From: Tretioscincus oriximinensis
Lineage: Eukaryota > Chordata > Lepidosauria > Squamata > Gymnophthalmidae
Assembly (NCBI GenBank): GCA_022410635.1
Contig: JAJVDF010000499.1
Location: 922,507-986,506, forward strand
Reading direction: 5' to 3'
DNA: 64,000 nt
The first letter of the stretch is position 1. Every line of letters begins with the position of its first letter. A program made the translations under genes and the position numbers. Below the pieces are notes generated by a model. That model was given only the letters and a program-made list of their open reading frames with translations. It ran no database searches and had not been told where the DNA came from. Positions 33,664 through 54,000 of this stretch are shown here, in pieces.

Positions 33664-33910
33664 TAAGAACATAAGAAAAGCCATACTGGACCAGGCCACA
33701 GCCCATCCAGTCCAGCATTCTGTCCCACACAGAGGCCCACCAGATGCACCTGGGCAGTCCGAACAGAGGAAAGCAAAATATGCTCCTGTTCATGACTCCC
33801 TGCAAATGGTATCCCAGGAGTCCTGCCTGTTGCTCCATCCGGGAATCAACATCCAGACATCCATCCTAGTACCCATTTATACCCTTGGTGTCCATAAACC
33901 TGTCTAGTCC
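33664..33910 (-). mobile_element. CR1 family B 3' end
   Basis: About 245 bp of tail in the CEP95-DDX5 spacer, low divergence from the other copies. Confidence 0.87.
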
Positions 33911-34911
33911 TTAACTTGTAAATTTTGTATTGATGTTTTATACTGTTTTTAATTGGTTAATTTTGTATTGAGGTTTTACTGTGGGTGGGGTATAAATAAA
34001 TAAATTTTTCCAAACCATAACAAAAGGGTTTGCTGTGGGCTAATCATTTTTAATTACCTGGGCCAACTCTGCACTGGAATCTATTTTGGATATCTTGGGA
34101 GAGCCTGCCATCCATTTACCATTGCATCCTATCACAGTCCAAGCACCATGTCCCTCTTCTGATAAATAATCCAGAATNAAGCAGGTCCTTGAGTTTTATC
34201 TGGGGTCATGATAAAGTTTGGTGTTTAAAATGACAATGTCACAAATCCATTCACACAGCTTGATCAATTTACTGTATAAATTGGAGAACCTGTTTTTGAC
34301 ACATTGTGATTGGCCAGACACAGACTCATTTATTGGACTGCATTTCTTAAAACATATTAATAGAAACTAGCCCGAAATATATTAAAANAGCTGTTTTCAC
34401 TGAAAATGCAACTCTTTGAAACTTTGAAATAAAAACTTCTGCTTATTGAATGCAAAATGTGTCTCTGGAAGATTTAAAGGATGAACCCAAAAAGTGTATC
34501 AGGCTCTGAGATATATCTCGAAATAGGGCTCTGCCATCCCCATCCTAGTGCAGTCTATGGCAGGCCCTACTCCGAAATATTATCCAGAAATAAGCCTCAG
34601 TGCAGAAAGGTGTCTTCTTCACAGAAAGCCCCCAAGTCCTTCAAGGCAAATGAGGCTTGTGTGCCAATGTGTGGCTGGTGCTAGTAAGGGCCTTATGGCT
34701 GGTGTTCCTGAAAGCAGGAAGCTGAACCGGCTCCGAAAATTCAAAATCTGTGCGGGGAGCCTCCTCTCCCACGAGCCCCCAAGGCAAGCAATTTTTCCGA
34801 CATCTTGGCGAGGAGCGACGCGGCCTCATTAGAACTGGAATCGTTACTCTTGCCCAGAAGGCGCGGGCGNGCGGGCGTGGCTTGTTGGCCGGCGCCCGCC
34901 CGACCCTACAG

Positions 34912-34919
34912 TGACGTCA
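34912..34919. promoter_or_regulatory. Full CRE TGACGTCA, DDX5 promoter
   Basis: Palindromic CREB/ATF site 35 bp upstream of the TATA box and 175 bp upstream of the DDX5 ATG. Confidence 0.7.
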
Positions 34920-34953
34920 CTAACCGGCTTCCCGGCATTCGCGGCGCGCCGGG

Positions 34954-34960
34954 TATATAA
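34954..34960 (+). promoter_or_regulatory. DDX5: TATA box, DDX5 core promoter
   Basis: TATATAA inside otherwise GC-rich sequence predicts transcription start near 34983-34990 and a 5' UTR of about 105 nt before the ATG at 35094. Confidence 0.65.
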
Positions 34961-35093
34961 CCGGCATCAACTCATTGTGCCACTCCCCATTCGCTCGCTC
35001 GCCCGCGTCACCGGCTTTCTTCGGGCTCTCCTTCGTTGCTCTTCGTCTCTTGCAGCAGCCTCCGAGGCCCACAGCATCATCGCCGCTATCAAC

Positions 35094-42595
<7,502 letters not shown>

Positions 42596-42867
42596 CTTAG
42601 AAATATATTTAAGTGTCTTGTTTTTCATAATTGCTCTTTATATTGTGTGTTGAGGCAGGATAGTTATTTAAAACCTTATTGAAATGTGCAGGAACGTCTG
42701 CAGTGCAGCAGTAACTTTGGTGCACTTTTCCGCTATTTAAGTTGAATATTCTCTACATTCCTGAACAATTTTTAGTTTTTTTGTACTAGAAAATGCAGAC
42801 AGTGTTTTCACAAAGTAAATGTACAGTGATTTGAAATACAGCAACTGAAGGCAATGCATGGCCTTCC

Positions 42868-42873
42868 AATAAA
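42868..42873 (+). terminator. DDX5: DDX5 polyadenylation signal AATAAA
   Basis: First canonical AATAAA after the DDX5 stop, giving a 3' UTR of about 295 nt, followed by T-rich sequence. Confidence 0.7.
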
Positions 42874-42899
42874 GATATTTCAAAACAATTGAACTGTAA

Positions 42900-44239
42900 T
42901 TACATTTTTTTAAAAAAAAGCTTTTCACATCCCAAAAGGTATACCATCTTTATGTTTTTGGCTTAGTGTTCAGTGAAAATTCAGACCAAAAGATGATGTT
43001 TCAAGTGTTGCACTGGATTCTGAAGTCCTTCCAAATGCTGGATCGCTTACAGCTGTTAACTAATTTTCTGGGGAACTTCAACACAAAAGACTGCTATAGT
43101 GAACTGATCCAAACCTGAAATAGAATTTTACTGCTTTCAACTAGGTCTTCAGTGTAATTTGATCAGCCTTAAAGTGGATTGGAAGAGATAATGTTGAAGG
43201 TCTAAAGAGGCTTGGGAACCCCTTGAGGTTTAATTGTGAACCACCCTGATACCTTTGAATATAGGGCGGTATAGAAATGTAAATAAAAAATTTGTTCTTC
43301 CAGGTGGCTTAGATAAAGCTTACCTTGACAAAAAAAAAGAATATAGCTACAATTTAAATGTAAAAGCTTTGCAATAATCAGAAGTAGCAGCAGAAAGGAA
43401 TGAAAAGCCAATAAAAACATACAACTTAACATTTGTTCTAGATTGCAACTGAAAGGATAAGGCATAATTTGGAAACCATGAATACACTGTAAATAGTGTT
43501 ATTGGAGCAAACCAAAGTTAGATTAAAATAGATTAATCCATAAATATAAAAACTATAAACCGGATGAAATAAAAAATAGAATTGTTCTGTACCATGCTAT
43601 ATTCTGTTACAATTATGATTTTTTTACTTTAATGGATTGGATTGATTATTTGAAACAAAAACCACTCTCTTGCCAAAGCTAATCTGCAAAACAGATGGAT
43701 GTTTTAAACTTGAAACTGGGGGGAGAAAGGATGAGTGTGGAACCCTCATTTATTTCCCACATTGCACTTTGATCAACAGCATATCAAAATATGGGATGCA
43801 AAAGATCAAGGAAATTTTTCCACTCACCCATGCTTATTGGGACTGAATGCAAGTATTCAGATATTAGTCTCTGACCTTGGCTGTTCCAGAAAGTAATCAA
43901 AAGGGCCTGTGAGCAACATGCCATTCTGGAGAAGCATTAATATCCTAGCCCAAAGTGGCATATGGATAGATGGTACCTTAGATCGCTTTCTGGAATAGAA
44001 TAAGGCCAACTATAAATTGGACTTTTGTTCCTAACAGTTCTCACAAGATCACGTCTACCAAGTTTGTTTTTGTTTGCCCTACAAAAACTAAATGTCTCCT
44101 TTTATGTCTAGCAACTACACATCTATGAAATTTCTCCTATAAATGCACTGTCTTTATTTTTCAAACAGTTAATCAAAACTACTCCAAAAATAATGCCAAC
44201 CTGGATTACTTTGCTGATGCCAATGAAGGTTGAGCAGTT
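42900..44239. other. DDX5-POLG2 spacer
   Basis: No exon found. A short tail-like element (ataccttt..atagggcggtatagaaatg) at 43225-43285 and a decayed inverted-repeat MITE trace at 43870-44020. Confidence 0.45.
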
Positions 44240-44460
44240 GCACAAAATCTTTGTTTATTCAATCACGTCTGGTTCTTTGCAATCCTGTGAACTATCATCA
44301 CATGCCAAAGACCCTCTTGTCTTCCAATGCCTCCCCAAGTCTGGACAAACTCATTCTGGTTTCTTTCGACTGGTCCTCTGCCATCCCTTTATCCTTTTGC
44401 CTTCAGTCTTTCCCAGCATCAGAATATTTCCTAGCAGGGCTGGATTTAGGCTGCGTTTTG
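44240..44460. mobile_element. BovB/RTE-like fragment
   Basis: Order of words gtctggttctttgcaatcc, cttccaatgcctcccca, ccttcagtctttcccagcat matches the segment of BovB-type RTE LINEs (and ruminant Bov SINEs) I recall as tccgactctttgcgaccc ... ctcccagcatcagagtc. Diverged; orientation not determined. Confidence 0.5.
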
Positions 44461-44984
44461 CCCATGTGTTGTAATTTACTTACTTTACTCCCCTTCTTCC
44501 CTCAGCTACTTTGGGATTTATAATAATAAAAGCAATAAAAATGTTAGTATCTTAGTTCCACCCGTATCGATATTTTGCCTAAATATGGCCCTGTTTCCTA
44601 GTGAATCCTCTATTTTGTGACNGAAATATTTACACGTCACTTTGTTCTTCCAATGAACAATCAGAGTTGACTGATTTTATTTGCTTGCAGTCTAGGAGTA
44701 TCAGATTCAACCCAGGATTCTAGCTAAACAGTAAAGTTCATTTATTTGACCAATGTGCTTAATAGACTTTTAAAGTGCAATCCATGCAAATAAATGCGCC
44801 ACAAAACTATCATTATATACTGTGCTTGACTATCAAAATTATCCATTTGATTTTTATAGTTACAGTACAGTATAAAGAGTATTTTTCAGCTTGCTGACCT
44901 TTACAAATCCATGATTCTTGCTTAACCTTTCTGTCAAAATCAGCTAGAGATGGCTTAAAAATGTTGAGCACAAATATTTCTAAG

Positions 44985-45722
44985 GTAGTCAATTTCAGAG
45001 GAATAGCCGTGTTAGTTTAGTAGAAAGTCCAGCAAAGGAGCAAGTAGCACTTTGAGACTAACTTGAGAAAAGTGGGTGGCGTACTTTTCACATCTACTTC
45101 TTCAGATGCTGAAGAACTAACGTCAGGGTCAGGTATTTATAGAAAACTGTATGGGAGATGACAAACATATGCAAAGGTGATAGATAAGGTGATGAACTGT
45201 AGGTTTGTAAGCCAGCAAAGGTTTACCACCCAGTGCTCTTAAGAGAGCAACGTTCTTATCTAAAATAGGTTGAAGTTCATTTATGTGTTTGAGGGCCCCC
45301 AATTGTGAGCTGTATATGACCACTAATGGGGTTTTGTTGTTTTATGTCCTCAATCTGTCCTGTAATAGCTTGATTCTGGGTACCATTCTGGCTTTGTTGA
45401 TTTGGTTTTTTACTTCATGAAGTAAATGGTGCCCAGAATCAACCTATTACAGGACAGAAAACAACAGAACCCCATTAGTGATTGATCACTATCAGACATT
45501 GCCTCTTGTTGCCCCAGGAACTTTTTTCATACGAGAGGATTAATTTATGCTATTTACCTGTTTTTCTAACCTGCAGTTCATCACCATATCACTTTTGCAT
45601 ATGCTTTGTCATCTCCCATACACAGTTCTCTATAAATACGTGACCCTGACATTAGTCCCGCAGCATCTAAAGAAGTGGACGTGTCTACGAAAGCTTATGT
45701 CACCCACTTTTCCCAAGTTACA
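44985..45722. mobile_element. Inverted-repeat retroelement, probably Penelope-like
   Basis: Left arm (44985-45418) and right arm (45419-45722) are inverted copies meeting at acttcatgaagt (45413-45424). The left arm, read on the minus strand, encodes H-I-N-E-L-Q-P-I-L-D and G-K-P-L-L-A-Y-K-P, resembling the K-P-x-x-x-Y-K-R-x-x-N-L region of Penelope-like elements. Both outer ends carry the gaagtagatgtg / agcttatg / ttagtct tail also found at 11740, 41925 and 63610. Confidence 0.55.
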
Positions 45723-46433
45723 TAAGAACATAAGAGTCATACTGGATCAGGCCACAGCCCATCAAGTCCAGCATTCTGTCTCACACAGAGGCCCACCAGA
45801 TGCACCTGGGCAGTCCGAACAGAGGAAAGCAAAATATGCTCCTGTTCATGACTCCCTGCAAATGGTATCTCAGGAGTCCTGCCTGTTGCTCCATCCCAGA
45901 GGCAACATCCAGACATCCATCCTAGTATCCATTCATACCCTTGGTGTCCATAAACCTGTTTAGTCCTGTCTTGAAACTATCCAAGCTGTTAGCTACCACT
46001 ACCTCTTCAGGAAATAAATTCCACAGGCCGATGACCCTCTGGGTGAAAAAATACTTTCCTTTGTTCTCACTTTTCTACCCAACAGTTTTAAGGAGTGCCC
46101 CCTGGTCCTAGTGTTGTGGGAGAGAGAAAACATATTTTCTCTATTCATCCTGTCTATCCCATGCATGATTTTGTACACTCTCAAACATCGCCTTTCAAGC
46201 CTGAAGAGGCCCAGACGTTGCAGCCTGACTTCGTAAGGGAGGTGCTCCAGACCCTTGATAATTTTTGTTGCCCTTTTCTGCACCTTCTCCAGTTCCAAAA
46301 TATCCCTCTTGAGATGTGGTGACCAGAATTGAACACAGTATTCCAAATGTGGCCTCACCACAGATTTATAAAGAGCCAAAACAACATTTGCTGACTTGTT
46401 TTTGATTCCTTTCCTAATTATCCCCAACATGGT
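45721..46433 (-). mobile_element. CR1 family B LINE fragment with RT C-terminus
   Basis: Minus-strand 140-codon remnant ([24 protein letters not shown]) plus full 3' UTR ending ctcttatgttcttatg. The best-preserved copy of the family here; in the DDX5-POLG2 spacer. Confidence 0.9.
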
Positions 46434-46806
46434 CTCAAAGTACTACTAGCTCCTTTGCTGGTATTTCTAAGGTGTTGAACAACCTTCATAAAGAATCCTT
46501 AGCCTAATTAGTATTTGACCTTATTCTGCTCCAGAAAGTGACTAAGGGACCTGCTGTAAACAAGTTATTCTGGATCCAGCCAGGGCAGGGTCAGTGCCAG
46601 CCTAGAATGGTTTGTGGACAGCAGACTCCTTATACCAGTTGCTGGAGTACAACAAAGCTAAGTGTGAATCAGGCCCTTATTTTAAACGCTACTATATTGC
46701 CAACTTCACGTGTTATATTTTCGTTCATTACATAATACTGATCTATACATACCTTACACTGCGTACTCCGATATTAACAAATTGTATTGCTTTAAAAGTG
46801 TAAATT

Positions 46807-46892
46807 AAGAAGAAGAAGAGGGTTCTTATACGCCGCTTTTCTCACCTTTCAAAGGGACTCAAAGCGGCTTACAAGGGTATTTTGCCCGAAGG
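46807..46892 (-). mobile_element. tRNA-derived SINE, family 2, 3' fragment
   Basis: Reverse 3' end only (agaagaagagggttcttata..cttacaagggtatttt). Confidence 0.78.
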
Positions 46893-47179
46893 TTTTTAGC
46901 CTTTCTGGGTCTGCAGTTTTGGGTTTAAGACATGTCAATAAACTGTGTTTACGAATACTAATATTGAACGGCGTACAAAAGTCACCTGTTTTGACTTAAA
47001 TGGAGGGAACACAATTCAAGGATTGTTCTTAAGCATAAAACATATACGGAGCAGTGAATTCTGCGGTTTCAGACTTGCGTGTGGATGGCAGGTTCCTATT
47101 CCCAAGTATAGCCCAGGATAAGGCTCCGTGTGGACAGGGCCTAAGCAGCCGAAGACTTCTCTCTGTGAGAGAGTTAAAA

Positions 47180-47370
47180 GGAGAAGGAACCGGAAGTAAT
47201 CAAAATGGGGTCAGTAGGAATAAGAAGTCATTTCCAAACTCACACAGGCGCCTACCTTGCAGGCAGGCCGCAGCGTGCGTGCCAGGCTGCTAATGGCGCA
47301 GGCGTAGTGCCACCTAAGGTGGAGTGACGTCAGGGAACCACCCATCCAGTCAGCGGGAACGGAGCGCCGC
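47180..47370 (+). promoter_or_regulatory. POLG2: POLG2 promoter with CRE, ETS and NRF1-like sites
   Basis: GC-rich region upstream of the POLG2 ATG. ETS/GABP site ACCGGAAGT at 47189-47197, NRF1-like GGCGCAGGCGTA around 47295-47306 and full CRE TGACGTCA at 47325-47332. GABP and NRF1 drive many nuclear genes for mitochondrial proteins. No TATA box. Confidence 0.65.
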
Positions 47371-48055
47371 ATGAACATGGCCCTCGTGCGACGTCCTCCG
47401 TGGTGCCTTCGGGTACATTTCCGGGCCCGCGAGGTGACACGCGCGGCTCCGGCTGCTTGCTGCTTGTGCGGGGCGCCTGGAGGCCTCTGGAGGCTACAGA
47501 GTTTCGGATGCCTAGAGCGGCAGAGGCGGCTCGTCAGGACTTTTACGAGCTGTGCCCTGGGTCCCTGGCGGCCCGCACAGAGTTCCCCGCTCCTTTCCGC
47601 CTGCGCCACGACCCGCTTGGTCCCCCGGGGCCTCTCCTTTACGGCCTCCCCAAACAACCAGGGCCCGGAAGCCCTCCTGGCCGTGTGCCAGAGGAGGCAC
47701 TTCCTACGGGGGGGCGATGGGCCCGGGGAGGCGCCGGAGGAACTGACCTGCGGCTCATCCCCGAGTGGGCCCCCCCTGGCTTTGGGGCCCCTGGGCGTGG
47801 AGCTGAGAAAGAACCTTGCTGCCCAGTGGTGGGAGTCGGTGGTGACGTTTAGGGAGGAAGTGGTTGGCATCGATGCCCCGGTTCATCGTGTCCCAGGGGC
47901 AGGTGAGGTGACCCTGGGGGGCGCCCCCCGCGTGGTGGACCCACGGGCCCTGGGGGAAATGCTGCAGAACGACCAGCTAAGCAAAAACCAGTTGGTGGCT
48001 TCCTTAAAGAAGATGCTGATGGCGGCTGGGATGCTGCGGGGAAACCTTATGCACG
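47371..48055 (+). CDS. POLG2: POLG2 exon 1
   Basis: 685 nt of GC-rich coding sequence: presequence, a variable Pro/Gly/Ala-rich linker, then [16 protein letters not shown]. Donor gtatgg; a mariner-type MITE starts 62 nt into the intron. The opposite strand is also open but is a shadow. Confidence 0.95.
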
Positions 48056-51000
48056 GTATGGTTGTGGAATGTGTGCTGTGGCCCTTTTTTCCCACTGGGC
48101 CTTACTCTGGAATATACAGGGTGCTTCAAAAAGTGTATACACAAACTTTGNACTTCCAAAGAAAATGTATTTACTGTTCTACAAAGTTAAATTTCAGGAT
48201 TTCCCGATTTGAACAGTATTAACATTTGTTATTTACGTTTTATTTACATTGGACTTTAAGCTTTCCAATTTCCTGAAATTTAACTTTGTAGAACAGTAAA
48301 TAAATTTTCTATGGAAGTTCACAGTGTGTATACATTTTTTGGAGCACCCTGTATATTTTGGGTTCTGGTTGTGCCTGTTTTTTTTATCCAGCGTCTGTTC
48401 ACTTTCAGAGTGAGAGAATACATCAGCAAAGTGGAAAGATGCTTTCTTTTGGCCTTCCCAAATCAGGAAACCCACCAATTGTTTAGGTAATGTGGAAAGA
48501 AAATTATTGTTCACTTTGGCTGCATCCACACATCACTTATTTATTCCACTCTAATTGAGTATCCTACAATAAAGTATGGATATTCTGGAATAAATCAGTC
48601 CACACAATGCTTTATTGTGGAATATTCAACTATAGTGGAGTAAATGAGGGATGTATNGATGCAGCCTTTGTTGCTGTATTTTGTCCCTTCTGAAGTGGGC
48701 TGGATTATAATTTAGATGTGATCAGGACTTTTAAAATAGTGATGCGCCCCCCTGCCATTGTCTGCGTNTGCATGTGGATGACAGAGCCTATTCTAAAATA
48801 TATACTGGGATAAGGTCTAATGTCTAGAATAAGGGATCTTTGTCTCTTGCTGTAGCCATGTGGATGTTAATCTGTGTATGTTCAGTGGGACACAGACAGC
48901 AAAAAACCCTGTAAGTTTAATGTGACATCTAGAGCAGTAAATCTAGCCCCCAAAAGTTCCCTTTCAAGCAATAAAAGGATAAAGGAGTTTTACCAAGGGT
49001 AGTTTACAGTTATTTCAAAGTTCTCGCCTTGAACATAACATAAGTTATATTTTATTNAGGAAGAAAGATTCATTTTCTGGATATATGAACTGCTTCTAAG
49101 TCCTGGGTCTGAAGTTTTATTTTCNTTCAAGGATTCTTGCATATTCTTCTTTACTTAAATATTCCAGAATAAAGCATTGTGAGGATTATTCTGGAATATC
49201 TAAATGTAACAGAATAAGTAAAGAACAACAAGAACTGGGTTCTTATACCCCACTTTTCTCACCTTTCAAAGGGACTCAAAGCGGCTTACAAGGGTATTTT
49301 TGATGAGAGACTGATTCCTTAGCGACTGAGCTAACTGTGCAGTCTCTGTGTGTGTGCCTAACTGCCAGATCTTTCTCGATCTATACTTATGCGATATAAA
49401 AATCTAATGGTTCGTTAGTTAGTTACTCTTTTTTTCCTTTTTCTTTTCTTTCTTTCGTTAAATGATTTATATTCCACCCTTTACCATCGGTCCCACTATT
49501 CTTAACTCAGAACCCTCCTTACAAGCATCCTATTTTAAATACTATCATCTTACCAATTTTACCAATCTTACTGAGGCCCTGGTAGTACTACTTTTATCAC
49601 TGTAGTTCTGATGAATTTTAATGACAAGTTTTAATGAATTGATTCAGGCATAGAAGATAATTTTAAAAATCTGTAAGCAACACTAAGTACAGTTAATCTA
49701 AATGACTTCTGATCTTCTTTCATGTGGTTGATATACTGCTTTTGGGTCCTTGTTCTGCAACCCCCCAATGCTGTTTTCTCTGATTGTTTCTCAAAGCCCA
49801 NACTGTACTTTTTCTGTTGTCTGTAGCTGCTCTATAAAGAATTGGGGCTTTCAAAAACTGTTCATGATGCAGCTGGAGATAGTTCTCATCTTCTAAATAA
49901 AATATTCCAAAGTAGTATTAATTGCTTATTATGGAACATAATTAAGTCCTTGTAATCATGAATTTGGAGGAAAATATTAAGTGTGCAGTTACTTCACTGT
50001 GTAGTGTAAGGCTGTGTCTTACACATAGGCAGACCTTGCAGTTACAAACATGAGAAGCCATACTGGATTAAAGCACATCCCATCTAGTTGAGCATCTTGT
50101 CATACACAGTGAACATAAGAACATACAAAGGGCCATACTGGATTGGGCTAGAGCCCATCTAGTCCAGCATTCTGTTTCACACGGGCCCATCAGATGCACC
50201 TGGCAGTCTGAACAGAGGAAAGCAAAATGTGCCCCTGTTCATGACTCCCTGCAAATGGTATGTCAGGAGTGCTGCCTGTTGCTCCATCCCGGAGGCAACA
50301 TCCAGACATCCATCCTAGTATCCATTTATACCTTTGGTGTCCATAAACCTGTCTAGTTCTGGCTGCAACTCAGTGGTAGGGCAAAGTGTTTGGAAAAAGA
50401 TTTCCTGTTTATTCCCCAGCCTTTCCCTGGAAGAAATCTCCCTGTAGATTTTTTTTATCTCTACAAGGAAAACTGCATTGGAAGTTCCCTTGGAAGTGCT
50501 CATTTAGTCAACCAGTCATGGTTAACAGGTACCCAGCATCTACATTACACTTATGTAAAATAGNTTAATCTGCAAAAACAGAATCATTTCCTTGTAAACT
50601 GAAATTTGTGTTCTTTTTTTTTAAAGGTGCCTTAGAACATTATGTTGGCTGCTTGGAATTGGTGAACAAGAGACTTCCTTTTGGTGTTGCTCAGATAGGC
50701 GTATGCTTCCCTGCCATTATGAATCATGAAAAAGAAGATTGTGTGAGGTACGGTAATTAAAATAATTACATGCAACTATGAATCTCAGTCTATTACTTCT
50801 GAAATATAAGAAGAATATAAGAATAGCTCTGCTGGATTGGGTGCATAGTCCAGCATTCTGTTTCACACAGTGGAAATCAATTTTTTTTGGCATTCTGAAA
50901 CAGTAAGAAGCAAAACATTTACCCATACTCAGTTACCAGTCTTATCTGGAGGGCAATGTGTAGGCATCTATTCTAGTAGTCATTGATAGCTTCGGCCTCC

Positions 51001-54000
51001 ATTTAACTTTTCTTATAAATACAAATATAAATCTTTATAAATACGAAATTTTATCTGACTGCACCTGCAGTGTTAATTTGTTGGCTTCTTGCTCTTGTTT
51101 AAAGAACAGGTGAAAGGACAGTGGCTTCCTTAGTGTGGTACACCTCTGCCAGAACAGCCGGACAGTGGCTTGACTATTGGTCACGCCAGCGCCTCCAGTG
51201 GTGGAGAAAGGTATTTCAAAAATGTGGGAATGCCTTTGAAAAAGCTTATTTGGGTTCCTTAAGGAGTTGATGAAAATAAAAAGATTGTAGTTCCCTTAAT
51301 ATTAGTATAATAACTTTACTATTTGATTTATACCCCGCCCANCCCACAAAGGGCTCTGGGCGGCTGGCAATGCAATACAAACCATAAAGTACAAGATAAT
51401 TATGTAAAACCAGTACAATACAACATGTATTATATAAACATCCAGGAAAATATTTAAAAACAAATTACAATAATAACCTCCCAACGTATACCAATTCACA
51501 TCCAAAGGACAATAATAAATAAATATCCTTTGATCGTCTTCATTTCTTCCATTCTGAGTATTACTCAACAGTGCACTCTGACCTCTTCCTTGGACATTTC
51601 TGCGGATTTCACCTAAACCATTTATACTGTTTTGACAGCCAGGTCTCTGAAGCCAAAAGGCATTTAGGATAATGAGTTCCCCCTGTAATTTTCTATGTGT
51701 TCTAAACTGTGATACTCCATTCATGAATAAGGAAATGCTTTCATTTAGCATTTTTAAACAAGCATTTTTATTAAGTCTTTAGAGCAACAAGAAGTTTAAT
51801 CTCTTCAAACTTTCAGCGATTGTGCTGATCAGGCTGTTGTTAGCATTTTTTTAAAAAAGGTCTGATTTGTATTTGCTGTCATCTGTGCTAGCCTGGAATG
51901 ACAGCAGGTCCCTTAGATTACATTTTGGGACAGAATAAAGCCAAGTGTGAATCAGGGCTAAGTATTAAATTGTGGTCCGATTTGGTTGAGAGTCTCATCA
52001 GATACACAGATATGTATTTTTCCAATTAGAAAGTATCTGGCACGTTCTTCAGCAGTGGGAAAAGAAGCTTAAGGCAAAGTTAATGGCACTATGTCTGATT
52101 AATCTAAATATTTATAGATTCTCTGTTCTGCTTCTTTGTAGTTTTCTGTAAAACCATCCAACTTTACTCACAGTGATGATCAAGAAGAAGGAAAAAGGGG
52201 AAGCAATATCTATTACAATTTCCCATGGGGAAAAGAACTAATAGAAACACTGAGAAACATGGGAGACAATCCATTGTTACAAATGTACCCAGGAAAAGAA
52301 TCAAATATTAGTGTAAGTTAATTGAGTTTTTCTTTTATCATTTACGTTTGTTTCTTTTTTTGCTCTTCACAAGCCTCCTCTTAATAAAATAACTTACATT
52401 GACAAATATCAAAAATTTTCATGTAGGTACCGAAGACCATATTATTACATCAGAGTAAGAAATTGTTTTTAGTACTTTTTATCTTGAGAAGTTCTCATTG
52501 CTTGTTTGGAAATAGGCAGCAGTAAAGNATCTCAAAAACTAAATTTGGTTTTGTTGAGGTGTAATCTCAAGGGGGGAGAATCCTTGTGCCTGATTTTGTT
52601 ACAAAGTTTCTTTACTGAAAATGTCAAAGGCATATTGAAAATAACCTTATTACAATGGAAGCATCAAGAAAGCAAGTGGCAACAATAAAACACTTTCTAT
52701 CAAATTACTCATACAATAGGTAGCATCTCAGCTATCCCCACAAAGATTCAAGGAGTCTGCTGGATAATCAAACTTACTTGATGTCCTGTGATGATGAGTC
52801 AAAGGACAAACAAGACTGATTAGAATTGTTGTAATAAGAGAGGGTAGGGTCCTGTCAACCAAAAACCAAGGCTTGTTGTTAAGTAGGTGACAATATAGCA
52901 GCAAGAGGGAAAAAAGAATTGAGAATAAAAATAGTGAAGAAGAAAGAAAAGATAACTAGCTTCTGGAAGTTAGAGAGATACCTTTCTCAAGGACTTCTCT
53001 TACTCAGGGGTGGTCTTTTCAGCGATTAGCAAATGTATTAAAATATAAGCATGCATACATAGCAAAAGCTAAGAAGGAGATAATTAACATCCAGAAATAC
53101 AAGGAAGGCAAAAGTGCTGGTACTTTAGTTTCTCCTGCTTTTTAATGAGATGTGGGAACCTAGAACAATTCTAATCAGTCTTGTTTGTCCATTGACTCAT
53201 CATCACTGGACATCAAGTAAGTTTGATTATCTAGCGGAGTCCTTGAATCTTTGTGGGGATAGTACATGAAAAATGAAGTGATATTGAGCCAACAATAAAC
53301 ATAGAGGGAAGGAGAACAATTTCTGGAGTAATTTTAAGCCCATAGCTCTCAGGAACCCAAATATGAAGAAAGCAAATTTAAGCATCTCCCAGGGTCAGGT
53401 CGGAGCCCTGTTCTTGAATAAAGGACATAGTAATGGACTTTACTTTGAAATATTCAAAGGCACAGAGGGAACTATGGGACTCGTACTCTAAATCCTATAC
53501 ACTAATTTGTCTGGGTGTGAAAAATGAAGTCAACAATCAGGCTGCCCAGGTCATGTAAGCATATTGCCTTAGTCCAGTCAAGTATTGAATTTGAACACCT
53601 ACATATTATGCAAATTCTACATCTGTTCTTACCTAGGGAACACAGTTTTTACAAGTTAAATGTTGCCAACATGTAGCCAGCTGATAGAACTAGAACTATA
53701 AAAAAACACTTTTAACAAAAAAATAAGCAGAGTTTGTATGTGTGTAGTGCATACGTCTACGAGGCCTGACCTGGCACAAGGGTTCCCTGGCTTAAGGATT
53801 TAGTCATGGCAATAAACTCAGTATGCAACTCTTTGCTATTTACATGGTTCGTTTACATCTAATGCAATTTTTAAAATATTTGGCTTGACACATTTTCAAG
53901 ATTTTTTTCAAATGTATACTAATTTCAAAGAATTCAGCCCTCCCTTCCTTTCCCTTTTTGTTATAGAAANCACTTATGTATTGGGATAATTGTTGGTGTG

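Noticed and set aside
47211..47870. 219-codon minus-strand open frame opposite POLG2 exon 1
   Set aside because: Shadow of GC-rich coding exon on the other strand; POLG2 protein similarity settles the strand.
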